Source of the DNA: Seminavis robusta
Lineage: Eukaryota; Bacillariophyta; Bacillariophyceae; Naviculales; Naviculaceae
Length of the DNA stretch: 64,000 nucleotides
Reading direction: 5' to 3'
NCBI GenBank assembly: GCA_903772945.1
Contig: CAICTM010000211.1
Span: forward strand, 27,344 to 91,343
The position numbers and the translations under genes were made by a program. Below, one piece after another: positions 56,301 to 64,000 of this stretch; the stretch's first letter is position 1, and each line of letters opens with the position of its first letter. The notes beneath the pieces were generated by a model. That model was not told the DNA's origin, did no database searches, and saw nothing but the letters and a program-made list of their open reading frames with translations.

Positions 56301-59300
56301 GGGTGACCAAGGTCTTATATCCTTCCATTGTTGTTCAACCCAGGTATTGGAATTTGACTTTGAACATAGGAATGAGGCCGAGGGACATGCGATCTGGTAA
56401 GGCTTCATGACTGAGGGTTCGCTCCATGGAGCCGCGATTGACAATTTTACTAATTGATGTCCAACACTCAAACAAAATGTGTCCGCAGTGTCGATGAAGA
56501 TACCAATGAAGACGTTGAAATTGAAGGTCAACATCGTTGTTTTATGCTGGCAGGAACGGAGGGAGATCCATCATGGTTTGAAACATGGAAGATTCCAAGG
56601 GAGGGTGACAAGAGAGACAGTTGGAAAGCACCTGCTTCAAAGGTACGAGCAACTCTCCCTTCTGGTTGCATTATCTTTCAACACTGAGCACATCTTAAAT
56701 GACTTTGGTTTCACAGTTTCACTACAAGATTAAGCTTGGGTCTGTCTCTGAGGGGCCATCCAAAGGAAAATCATACCTTGTACGTGGTGCAGCAATTACA
56801 TACGGTGACACCTTGAGTTGTTGCCAGAACTCACATTTGTTGTTGTTCCCTGTGAGAACAGCCGCACAACACCAACATGAAATACATTGCCTTGGTTCAG
56901 GACAATGATGCTGATCCTGAGGTAGGAATGAGCCGATTCAGTAACATCAAGTTGTACGATGAAGCTGTGTCGGTAAGTATTTCAGCCACTCTGTGAATGT
57001 ATCGCATATAGTCCATCTTACACTATTGATTCTGCTTGGAAACAGGCCGAAGCCAGAGGGATTGCTACAAGCATCTGCAGTCGAAGGCAAGCGATTAATG
57101 ATTTCTATAAGGACAACATTGATGCCCCCACCGACTTTGGGGCCGCAACACAGACAATAATGCGGTACAATGATGGCAATCAGCCATATGCGCGTTCATC
57201 TTTGTGCCCACACTTTGACGCTTATGCCCCAACTGAGCTCAACTACAAAATCCAGGCTTACAACATTGAATCGACAGATTTCCTCGATGTACAGACAAAA
57301 TCTGCTACTGAAGTAAGATTGTGGCAGTGACAGCAAAAACAAAATCTTTCCAGTACAGAGTTTGCAATCTTACTCCTTTTTTTGTATCACTTTGCAGGAT
57401 GTGATCTATTGGAGATATAATGGGGGATTCCGCGTTTTGAGAGTCTCTGACAGAGAACTTCCTCCAGGGTACTTCAGGTAAGCCCATTGACTGAGACAAA
57501 GTATTGATTAGATTAGATTAGATTAGATTAGATCGTCTGCCTTGCTTGGTGTCCGTTCTTAAGATTTTGCTGTTTTGTTTCTAATTCTTAACAGGCTTGG
57601 TGATGGCATTAATACTGATTTTGCAAGATCTAAAGCAATGGTTGTGGCAAAGGGTGGTGGTGATTCCCTTGCAGCTCCCATTTTCTACAAACCCTTTGTT
57701 GAATGTTGGCATGGCATCTTTTGGTGTCTGGTGTGGATTCCAATCTGCCCAAATGGCTATGTTGCACTCGGTAATGTTTGGTCTGGTTGGCCAAATTTTG
57801 CTTCTCCGAGCATCGATTATATGAGATGCGTGAAAAAGAGTTTAGTCTTTTTGTGGCCTTGGTGGTTTGGGCCCCAATGGGATGGAGGTGGTTTGAAATA
57901 TGTATGTCTTTGTGAGGTATTGGATTTACTCGATTGTTAAACTGGTGAAACTCACTGATAATCCATCTTCCTGCCTGCAGAGCGAGCTGACATTCAACTA
58001 TGATGCCCATTCTATAAATACTGGGACCCATAACTACGGTTGGGGAGGGTTTATTTACACACTGTTCAAACCGTGCACACAATATGGCGTCTGGCCGTAT
58101 TGCAGTGTCAAGATCTCCATGTGGTCAGGTATGCGTAGCAGAAGGCATTTGTGTCTGGTTTTGCTGTACATATTACCTCATTGATTTTATTTTTCTCATT
58201 AGACGATGAGAAGGACTTTGTCGTTCCTTAGGCCCAGCTAAAGTCATGCGATTTCCATGATGAACACAAGCCACTCTACAGCGATTCATTCCATGCACAC
58301 AATAACTGGGAAAACACTGCTGTCGAGCTCTACAAGGACCCCGTTACTGGATTTGTCGGCTACAAGCATCTTGGAGCATCAAGGAGATATGGGACGCCTT
58401 ATTGTCTTGGAACTGATGTTTTTGGATCATCAAATCCACTTTCATTGAAATACATGCCTGTTCAGGGCAATGTTGACTTTCAAAATGCCCACAAACAGAT
58501 AAATGGACAGTACTCGTACAAGTGGTCTCCAGGATCCGACTTTGTCTTCCTTTTCAAGTAAGCTCCATGAATTCTTCGAAGTCTTCCTTGATGAGCTAGA
58601 CTCAGTCTCACAAATATTTTATTGACAGGTGCTCCACATATGATGAGATTAAGGCCTACAAGTCTGACATTGCTGACAGTGCAAGAACATCATCAGCACT
58701 ACGAAGGGATCTTGTCAACTCTGGAGAGGATCTTGGAACAGCAGCCAAATTTCCTCATCTTTCGTGGAGTAACCCCCATTTCTGTGGGTGTGGAGAAGAA
58801 CCCATTAAAACAGGCACAGGCTGTCAGCAAATGGATACTTGCTACTACCAACCGTATGTAAAGAAAAGGCTTGGTTATGACCATGACCATGGCATCAAAA
58901 TATGCTCACCCATGCAAATTCGTTGGCTGCCTTTGTTTCAGCTCTGTCTGCCCCGATGAAGTAAACCACGCCACATGTGCTGCTGATTATTCAGCTTGCA
59001 AGTGTAATAAGGGATATGTTGGCAGCCAGTATGGTGCAAATGCAGTGTCATCAGGCTCGGGGAACACTTGTATTCTCGCCGAAGATGCAGACAACCAGAA
59101 TGAGGTCTCCTTTGATTCTTTCGATGTGGTGATTAAGAAGCCGGGCTTGGCCAAGGTCAATGTCAATATGCTTCGATACGACACAGATGTAAGTTGGAGC
59201 AGGATCTTCACTGGTAAACACATTTGAAATGCAGCATCTGTAAACCCGTACTTGTTTTCGTTTGTCTCCTTGTAATGTATGTCCACAAGGATCCGGACAA

Positions 59301-62300
59301 AGCACCAGAAGTTGTTCAGAAATGGGACTCAACAGTGCAGGATGTGGTAGCATTGGATGCTTCCCAGGATATTTATAAGACGACTTTTAATGGTCTGCGC
59401 CCTGGATCAAAGTATCAGTACACAATCAGCGATGATGCGGGTGAAGTATTTTTTGATGGAGCCCACCAAGTGACCTACTGTTGCTGTGATTGTGAAGTAT
59501 CCACACAACATGATGACACCACTGGAAGGCCCATCGACATCAGCGTCAATCAAACTCTTGGTGTGGTTACATTTGAGTTTGTTGATAATTCGCGCTGCTC
59601 AGAGGCTTATGCATTTACTAGGACCGAAGTGGGTAATGGAGAGTTTGTGAAGGCAGATGCGAAACTCAGGCAGACGTTTACTCCAAACTTTGTCAATTTT
59701 GCAAAGGTACGAAAGAGATTTGAAAGCATTATGGGTTTCTATTCAGCGAGCATACAGTTATCTGAAGTCTTTGGTTTCGGCTTTTCAGGAGAAGTGCACA
59801 AAATCTCCAGTCAAGCCAGGAACCAATGCTGCTGATGATCTCAAATTCTCAAGACTTCAGGTATCAGAGCCCTACAGGTACTGTATCAGGGCTGTCGCAG
59901 AGCGCTATGCAGCTGACTCTCCACATTCCAGTGATGACGCCTGCAAGGTACGAAATGTCCAGATATGGTTGAGAATGGATGTTGGCTTGACATGCATTTT
60001 TGACCTGCCATCTCCATGCTTCTTTGATGTTTCTGTGTTTTAAACAAAACACAACAGATCCACTTTGTGAGGTGGCAAGCATCAATCAAGGGGCGAATTG
60101 TAACAGACCAAGGAAAGGTGCCTGTAGAGGATGTCAAAATAAACTGGCAGTTGATGAACATGCAGCAAACTGTTGTCATTCACGAAGGCACTGCCACAAC
60201 AAAGAAGCCAGGGAAATTCAAGATGGAGTTTGATGTGGATGACAGCATCAACAGATTTCTCAATCGTGACAATGCTTTCCCGATTCGCATCACATTTGAC
60301 AAGAAAACAGAGTTGGCTGGGAGTGATCCAATTTTTCATGAATTTGTTTGCGAAGATGGTACCGTTGACTGCTCAGGAGAGGACGGCGTAGTTATCTATC
60401 TGAAGCATCTTGAGTTCAATGAACCCTTCGAAGCCCGCGACAAGACATCTGTGCCTATCAAAGGAAGAGTATCAATTATGGAATATGATGGCTGCCCCCT
60501 GATTGGGGCAGACGTTTGTGTGGCACAGAAACGACCAAATTTCCCTGAGGTCCAGGGGGCTTGTGTGAAGACTGATCGTGCTGGAAACTTCAATCTGCCA
60601 GCTACGATTGGGACCACAGTGAGTGGAATTCTGCTAGAATTAAAATTCCAGATTTAGTTTGGCCACGGATGCTCACTTCTCACTTTTACATTTTCTATCC
60701 AGGTTGGAGTTAAAGTGGCCTACTTTGAGCACAAGATTGTGAGGGCCCCAGGTAATGTTCTTGATTACACAAAAGGAATGTTCATTGACCCCAAGAGGCG
60801 TTACGTAGGAAATGATTTTGTCGACATTCAGAAGGCAGCCCTCTTTGTCGAGATAGCCGGAGGAGAGTGTGATTTGCGCTTGGGCCGAAGCAAGATAGAA
60901 TTTGAAGTGTGTGACTCACAGCCTCCAATCGTGTTACTGCAAGGTCAGTGGAAGCAACAGCATTCTCTCCCAGCCCATGTTCTGGATGTACGAGTACTGG
61001 AGATAAGAGATGATAGAAACATGGAGAACCCACCACAGAAGCTACAATACATCACCAAGCACTTTTTGGACAAGACCCAGACCAAGGCTGTTGATCTTCG
61101 CAAGGAAGTGACAAAGGAGCAAGAAGAAGAGGGCAAACAAGATGCGCCCAAGGATGAATCAGGAGTCGGAGAAGTTGAACCGGACGCTCCAAAGAAGATT
61201 GTCCCAGAGCTTCGCTTTCAGGTATGTTAACGGGCTTTTGGTGTGGTTGCAATCACTAATAGACTTTCATGCAGCTCACATAATGCCACTTTCCGGTAAC
61301 TCCCAGTATGATGGTGCTTTGGAGAGTGGATTCATATTTGGCGGAGCGGACTTGCGCAACGCCGGACAGTGTCCTGCAGACACTGTCTTGCCAGAGTCTT
61401 TGGTGAAGAAGCAAGCTGGTACTACCTACTCCCTCCACATCACACCGACAGGTTCATTCTTCAGGGTAGGTCAACATCTGCTTGCCACGGTTCTCTTGAG
61501 TCTGTCAAAATGATGCTGTTGCCACTAGATTCCTTGGCTCATCTGATTACGGTGTACTTTTGTGCCTGCTTAGCCTGTTGTGACACTCAGATACAAACTA
61601 ATGACGGATATGTACTGCGATGTTGTTGGCAAGGATATTGAGGTTGAAATTGAGAACAGTGTGGGCATTGATGCGAAGTGGGCAGAGTTCAAGAAGAGTC
61701 TCAATGAAGATGAAATCAAAAAGTATGAGATCTGTGGTCCTCAAAACACTTGCAAGTTCAAGGTGGAACATACCAACATCAATGAAGTAGAGTCTAATGC
61801 ACGTGTGACTCCCAAAGATGCAAGGGGAAACAGAATCCAGTTCATTGTTGGACGTCCAAGGTAGGTACAGCGTGGGTTGGGGTGCTATTCGGTGCATGCT
61901 CTGTGAACAAGTCTAAGCTGTTATTTTTTACTTATTCTTTTCCACCAGGATTGACTCCCCTTGTAAGCATCAACATAAATAAAAACAAGTCTCTGGGTCG
62001 CTTTGACTGGCCTTGTCTGACCTGGTTCTCTTCTTTGTTTCTCCGCAGACCGCAAGACATTCAAAGTCAAGGTGACCAAGCAGGGTGTGCGTATCTTGAC
62101 CCATGTCGCCGAGATGGTTGTAATAGGCGACTACAAATTGGGAGAAGGAAAATCCTTTGCTCTCCCAACCTATGAGCCCATTCTGATTCTTCGAGATCCC
62201 CCTGGAGGGCTTTCACAGGCATCCTATGAGAATGTGCAGACTAGTATGTGTTGCTTGTGTTGCTCTCTATTCATTTCTGTGATCCACGGAGCCTCACTCA

Positions 62301-63954
62301 TCGGTTCTATTCTTGTAAAAGCCATGAGGGTAAAGTCAGCAGAATTTGAGAGGCTGGAGGACGTTTCGCACAATTCTCGACTACACATTGGAGCTGACAT
62401 TGAGGCTGGAGGTTGTTTTGGCTTTGGGGTTTCAGTTTGTACTAAAAATTTTGCCGTGTCGGGCGATGGTCTGGGTGGTGGCTTTGACTCTGACGATGTG
62501 ACCTATCATATGCACAAGGAAGATGCCTTAACTGCAGAGTACACAACCACCTGGAGGTATGTTTAGATTAGGGAGCTACGTACTTTATTCAAAATCTTGC
62601 TGAATTAGATTGTTCACAGCTCACCATGTTTTCGCATTTCCCATACTTACTGACTGTATCAGCTACACAACAAGTGACGATCCAATGCTTGCTGGACGCA
62701 AATCTGATGTGTTTGTGGTGCCGAATTTGAATGTCATGTTCTCTGAGACTTTGAACTTCAAGTGGCATCCTGAAAGTTGCTCAACCAAGACAACCACTAC
62801 AACGAAATTCAACCTGGCAGACACTAATAAGAACAAGCCTGCTGTGTCTTTCTTCAGTGTTTACTACTTGGAAACACATGTGCTCCCAACACTGGAGGAA
62901 AAGGTTCAGGAGTACCTTTACAGTTGGGGAAACGAAACTGATGCACAGAATAAGACGAAGCTGAAGTCACAATATGATACCTTGAACTATGCCCTGAATA
63001 GTTGGAATAGTTCCTTGGTAGCATATGATGCCACCAACAACATGGCAGAGAACCAACTCATTCCTGCCCGAGAATGGTTTGACAAGTGGGCGGCGAAGAA
63101 AGATAAAATCTTTGATTTTGATCCTCCTTCAATGGCTGGAAGCTTCTTTGAAAACTTTGAAAGCTGGGCGCAATATACGCACCTAAATGCCTTGAAGCCA
63201 GTCATCGAACCTGGAGCGCATTGGGCAAAATTGACTCCTGAAACACTAACGGAAAGAGCAATTGCAGTTCAGAATGCTCCGTATGTCATGGCTGGGTCGC
63301 AAAGTGGCAAAAAGGACTTGAAGGAGACCAACAGGCTTCAATTCAGCGGCGGTGGAGGCACAATGGAGTTCTCAATGGGCCATGCAGGCATTACTGAGCT
63401 AAGCCAGCTTGACCCAGGGGAGGACAGCAAAGAAAGCACTTTTGGAGGAACCCTTAGTTTTGACATGTCTTTTGGTCCTGGTATTATGGTTGGTGGTGGG
63501 TAAGTATACTGAGAACAGAATGAATATTCTAGTCTAAATCTTGCTGTGCGTTTTGTTTCAGCTTTTGTTCTCACTACCGAATTTTTCTCTGCCTCCTTAT
63601 ACAGCTTTGAGCTAACACATGTGAACACAAGATCGCAAGTCTTTACCGATACTGATGGGGAAGAGAGAGAGACCACAGTTTCATTTGTGCTAGGCGATGA
63701 AGACAAGGATGATGACTTTGTGTTGGACGTTTGTGAGTAAACTTCTTGGAAGAAAATTCATTGAGTATTATGCATTATGTGGCTTACGACAGTTGTTGTC
63801 TGTGCTGCAGTTGTGGATCCCAAATTTGGAACTTGTGAGTAAAACTCCCTGGAAGGATGTCCATTGAGTATGAATCCTGTGACTTACGCCTTTGTCTCTT
63901 TCTCTTTGGACTGCAGTCATCTTCAAAACTGTAGCCGGAACCACCAGTGCTCCT
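41309..63954 (+). CDS. Giant modular secreted/cell-surface protein (partial, runs off the right edge)
   Basis: At least 43 exons (listed with the segments below) join in phase to 6,247 codons; the gene continues past 64000. The start at 41309 gives a signal peptide (MKIKMKAFLALLLGLSLSTE). Residues about 25-265 are acidic and disordered and end at RHGRRLDE, a possible R-x-L processing site. Then follow alternating Cys-containing lectin-like modules and seven tectonin-like beta-propeller modules, a Ser-Pro linker, Vps62-like segments, duplicated Cys-rich modules, an EGF-like stretch, fibronectin-III-like and carboxypeptidase-regulatory-like segments, and an unrecognised C-terminal region. There is no transmembrane segment in view. 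Everything suggests an extracellular multivalent glycan-binding or adhesive protein (inference). One in-frame TAG at 58229-58231 interrupts the model. An alternative is two or more adjacent genes, but I found no in-frame stop, start or promoter-sized gap between modules. Confidence 0.75.
42144..42620 (+). other. Lectin-like module 1 (exons 1-2 of the giant gene)
   Basis: Exon 1 is 41309-42295 and exon 2 is 42449-42694. The module has an MYGPRD entry, then FCKEQGGSLATINEICP, a central W-x-P-V region, WVNVGSG and the closing NYIIC. The order FC..GG.LA...W...N-Y-I-C recalls a C-type lectin fold, but family assignment is not certain. The intron lies between the N-half and the C-half of the module. 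Confidence 0.55.
42629..43627 (+). repeat. Tectonin-like propeller module 1
   Basis: Spans the end of exon 2, exon 3 (42860-42985) and the start of exon 4 (43092-44681). Blades show the tectonin pattern: RDVGAAEDGTLWV, then HRISVGSSDNIII, then RDISITKDGTIWMTE, then GDVSMTHDGIIWTTG. Introns sit exactly after GTLWV and after SVGSSDNIII, both phase 0. Confidence 0.75.
43640..44612 (+). repeat. Three lectin-like modules (2-4) in exon 4
   Basis: Copies at about 43650-43975, 43981-44295 and 44308-44612, each about 105 residues. All share Y-D-x-A-x-x-FC...GGSLAS, DxCP, PYFGxQxGDxW, an NAWxQVG block and a final Y-I/L-x-C. Tandem and intronless within exon 4. Confidence 0.8.
44613..45425 (+). repeat. 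Tectonin-like propeller module 2
   Basis: End of exon 4 plus exon 5 (44768-45734). It begins RDVGAADDGTIWV, then the phase-0 intron, then IGMHDHGYHGGCYSIYRH. The second intron found in modules 1, 3 and 4 is missing here: SVGSKDHIVV runs straight into LNKAGEINKW. Confidence 0.75.
45430..45734 (+). repeat. Ser-Pro-rich linker
   Basis: About 100 residues of PS, PSS, APS and QPS repeats at the end of exon 5. A flexible, probably glycosylated spacer typical of diatom and oomycete surface proteins. Confidence 0.85.
45833..46170 (+). repeat. Lectin-like module 5 (exon 6)
   Basis: Exon 6 is 45833-46263. It follows a phase-1 intron and contains IKMFGPQQ, FCNSHGGVLASLAQICP, ADQWAPIG, WVNVGH and a final NYVYC. 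It is closer to module 1 and to the copy at 51120 than to the exon 4 trio. Confidence 0.7.
46171..47150 (+). repeat. Tectonin-like propeller module 3
   Basis: End of exon 6, exon 7 (46396-46518) and exon 8 (46612-47355). It keeps both phase-0 introns. The second blade block is RDASITKDGTIFMTE and the fourth is GDISVAADGTIWTTG. Confidence 0.75.
47180..47286 (+). repeat. N-terminal half of a lectin-like module (6)
   Basis: Only the first half is present (LFGPSQTSNVKTYNQAKEFC to STDICP). It runs directly into the next propeller entry (NWSKHNIKARDVGAAD). The W/NYIxC half is missing. Confidence 0.7.
47287..48230 (+). repeat. Tectonin-like propeller module 4
   Basis: End of exon 8, exon 9 (47453-47584) and start of exon 10 (47680-49791). 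It keeps both phase-0 introns, after GTIWV and after SVGSSTNIV. Confidence 0.75.
48231..49110 (+). repeat. Half lectin-like module (7) and two full copies (8, 9) in exon 10
   Basis: At about 48235-48435 only the C-terminal half is present (KPHFGIQPGDQW to NYILCN). Full copies follow at about 48445-48775 and 48785-49110. Copy 8 is divergent (YFGAAGGVHWTPFGDY). Confidence 0.7.
49111..49725 (+). other. Unique segment with a Vps62-like motif (exon 10)
   Basis: About 205 residues unlike the surrounding modules. The phrase GYFSVGDIVWDG with VLVHQKKALLVK about 15 residues later resembles the Vps62/DUF946-type repeat. It ends in an Asn/Thr/Ser-rich stretch before the next propeller. Confidence 0.45.
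49726..50550 (+). repeat. Tectonin-like propeller module 5
   Basis: End of exon 10 and exon 11 (49884-50689). It lacks the second intron: SVGSSANIIV continues into RTEEGELFKW. Blades RDATITKDGTIFLTE and GDISLAADGTIWTTG. Confidence 0.75.
50575..51455 (+). repeat. Lectin-like modules 10-12 (exons 11-12), one of them half
   Basis: Module 10 (about 50575-50973) is split by the phase-2 intron 50690-50768 between its N- and C-halves. An N-half only (50976-51095) follows, and then a full copy at 51120-51455. Exon 12 is 50769-51522. Confidence 0.7.
51457..52265 (+). repeat. Tectonin-like propeller module 6
   Basis: End of exon 12 and exon 13 (51613-52629). No second intron. It begins GVSVRDVGAAEDGTIWA and continues IGTHDYHPGKGCYAIHRH. 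Confidence 0.75.
52275..52558 (+). repeat. C-half followed by N-half of lectin-like modules (13, 14)
   Basis: In exon 13 a C-terminal half (52275-52430, ending NYIVC) precedes an N-terminal half (52440-52555, YDQAHQFC...GGYLASSAEICPP). The order of halves shows that the half-module boundary is a frequent junction. Confidence 0.65.
52560..53362 (+). repeat. Tectonin-like propeller module 7
   Basis: End of exon 13 and exon 14 (52703-53992). Its first part is nearly identical to module 2 and its middle to module 1, so it looks like a mosaic. No second intron. Confidence 0.8.
53363..53885 (+). repeat. Lectin-like modules 15 (C-half) and 16 (full) in exon 14
   Basis: A C-half at about 53365-53555 (YFGVQSGEQWAPV, ending IICN) is followed by a full module at 53562-53885 (VYGPSETSNIKSYDQAKQFC to NYILCK). 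The repeat-rich half of the protein ends here. Confidence 0.7.
54089..55106 (+). other. Exons 15-17: globular segment, Ser-Thr-Pro linker, Cys-containing bridge
   Basis: Exon 15 (54089-54692) has a 140-residue segment with no recognised family, then a Ser/Thr/Pro linker. Exons 16 (54779-54932) and 17 (55008-55106) follow in phases 1 and 2. They contain YTCLGHVW and SRACEACDAP, suggesting disulfides. Confidence 0.6.
55195..55990 (+). repeat. Cys-rich duplicated module, first copy (exon 18)
   Basis: Key phrases are KLKPCGF, WENYAVELYNKSGFVGWKHL, then KPYCLG, NFVFLFPCSE, PHICGEKEEP and a Cys-dense tail (CRAVDNCFYQQC, CTKDDDCIGDSKC). The same order recurs at 58203-58853. The fold is not recognised. 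Confidence 0.7.
56077..56972 (+). other. Exons 19-23 of the giant gene, unrecognised region
   Basis: Exons 56077-56256, 56344-56396, 56489-56642, 56717-56779 and 56862-56972. All join in phase and are short. Exons 22 and 23 are inferred: the open frame past 56779 ends in a stop, and splicing 56780-56861 (GTACGT...ACAG) restores a good frame. No family is recognised. Confidence 0.55.
57046..58128 (+). other. Vps62/DUF946-like domain (exons 24-27)
   Basis: Exons 57046-57312, 57398-57477, 57595-57901 and 57981-58128. The signatures are ELPPGYFRLGDG and, about 55 residues later, CPNGYVALGNVWS followed by DYMRCVKKSLV. This matches the Vps62-type pattern in which W-x-P...GYVALG precedes an MRCV-x-x-x-LV block. 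In plants and fungi such domains occur in large or membrane-associated proteins; the role here is unknown. Intron 57478-57594 carries a GATTA microsatellite. Confidence 0.6.
58203..59188 (+). repeat. Cys-rich duplicated module, second copy, with EGF-like tail (exons 28-30)
   Basis: Exons 58203-58557, 58629-58853 and 58942-59188. It parallels exon 18: LKSCDF, WENTAVELYKDPVTGFVGYK, TPYCLG, DFVFLFKC, PHFCGCGEEP, CQQMDTCYYQP. The EGF-like stretch is VCPDEVNHATC then CKCNKGYVG. In-frame TAG at 58229-58231 lies where exon 18 has sense codons. The single ancestral exon is split by two introns here. Confidence 0.65.
58229..58231 (+). other. In-frame TAG stop in exon 28
   Basis: The frame is fixed by the phase-1 acceptor at 58202 and by the homology of the downstream residues to exon 18. 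No alternative acceptor that skips the TAG keeps the frame. It could be a real nonsense allele, an assembly error or stop-codon readthrough. Confidence 0.6.
59290..59947 (+). other. Fibronectin-III-like segments (exons 31-32)
   Basis: Exons 59290-59706 and 59789-59947. LRPGSKYQYTISDD and, in the second unit, SEPYRYCIRAVAERYA show the late-strand Y-x-Y/V-x-A pattern of fibronectin type III folds. A Cys-rich turn (TYCCCDC) links the two. Assignment is by pattern only. Confidence 0.5.
60058..61221 (+). other. Carboxypeptidase-regulatory-like beta domains (exons 33-34)
   Basis: Exons 60058-60618 and 60703-61221. Two units start with SIKGRIVTDQGKVPVEDVKI and PIKGRVSIMEYDGCPLIGAD; the second continues with VKTDRAGNFNLP. 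The order I-x-G-x-V...G...GA-x-V...T-D-x-x-G-x-F is that of the carboxypeptidase-regulatory/transthyretin-like fold found in surface proteins. Confidence 0.55.
61307..63954 (+). other. Exons 35-43 of the giant gene, unrecognised C-terminal region
   Basis: Exons 61307-61465, 61574-61860, 61949-61962 (14 nt), 62049-62243, 62322-62556, 62663-63499, 63605-63732, 63811-63834 (24 nt) and 63917-63954. All join in phase. The region is beta-rich with scattered Cys and one long helical, coiled-coil-like section (about 62870-63060). No family is recognised. The last donor (GTATGT at 63955) shows that the gene continues beyond the window. Confidence 0.65.
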
Positions 63955-64000
63955 GTATGTTTCCACCAGAATTTTTCAAAATTGACTAGTGGTGCAGGTG

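Noticed and set aside
57505-57531. GATTA pentamer repeat
   Set aside because: Simple microsatellite within an intron; noted but not a functional feature.

Overview
This is a eukaryotic nuclear window, most likely from a stramenopile and within that a diatom (inference). The evidence is short GT-AG introns of about 70-110 nt, long intron-poor exons beside intron-rich genes, secreted proteins with Pro-Thr/Ser linkers and R-x-L-like sites, a Hint-domain protein and CDPK-type kinases. There are no bacterial operons, CRISPR arrays, rRNA, recognisable tRNAs or transposons. I built the exon models by hand from splice sites and reading-phase continuity. In most multi-exon genes the summed exon length is an exact multiple of three, which supports the models.

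Layout. 229-7864 (+): a 10-exon gene for a 2,221-residue protein with four consecutive CDPK-like units (kinase domain plus EF-hands); only the last kinase keeps most of its catalytic residues. 8208-14335 (+): a TARBP1/Trm3-type tRNA Gm18 2'-O-methyltransferase with one apparent single-base loss. 14665-16281 (-): a secreted or membrane Hint-domain (hedgehog/intein-like autoprocessing) protein. 18324-24798 (+): a large secretory protein with four Cys-rich modules, a Pro-Thr linker and two glycosyltransferase domains (GT32-like and GT90/CAP10-like); its middle is interrupted by about eight frame breaks, all of the same sign. 24965-30604 (-): a 1,879-residue low-complexity charged protein. It faces the BTB-domain gene at 31269-32732 (+) across a divergent spacer. 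33529-35268 (+): an Ariadne-type RBR ubiquitin ligase. 36620-38602 (+): an NCS2/NAT nucleobase permease.

41309 to beyond the right edge (+): a giant gene with at least 43 exons and 6,247 codons in the window. After a signal peptide it encodes seven tectonin-like beta-propeller modules alternating with whole and half copies of a Cys-containing lectin-like module. Then come a Ser-Pro linker, Vps62-like segments, a duplicated Cys-rich module, an EGF-like stretch, fibronectin-III-like and carboxypeptidase-regulatory-like segments. It looks like a cell-surface or secreted structural/adhesive protein (inference). One in-frame TAG lies in exon 28.

The intergenic DNA is unusually rich in short palindromes. 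TACCGGTA was found 22 times by eye before position 41.5 kb and not in the giant gene; TAGCTAGC runs are also frequent. The genes do not form one pathway. The two glycosyltransferase domains, the Hint protein and the giant modular protein all point to investment in the secretory pathway and cell surface.
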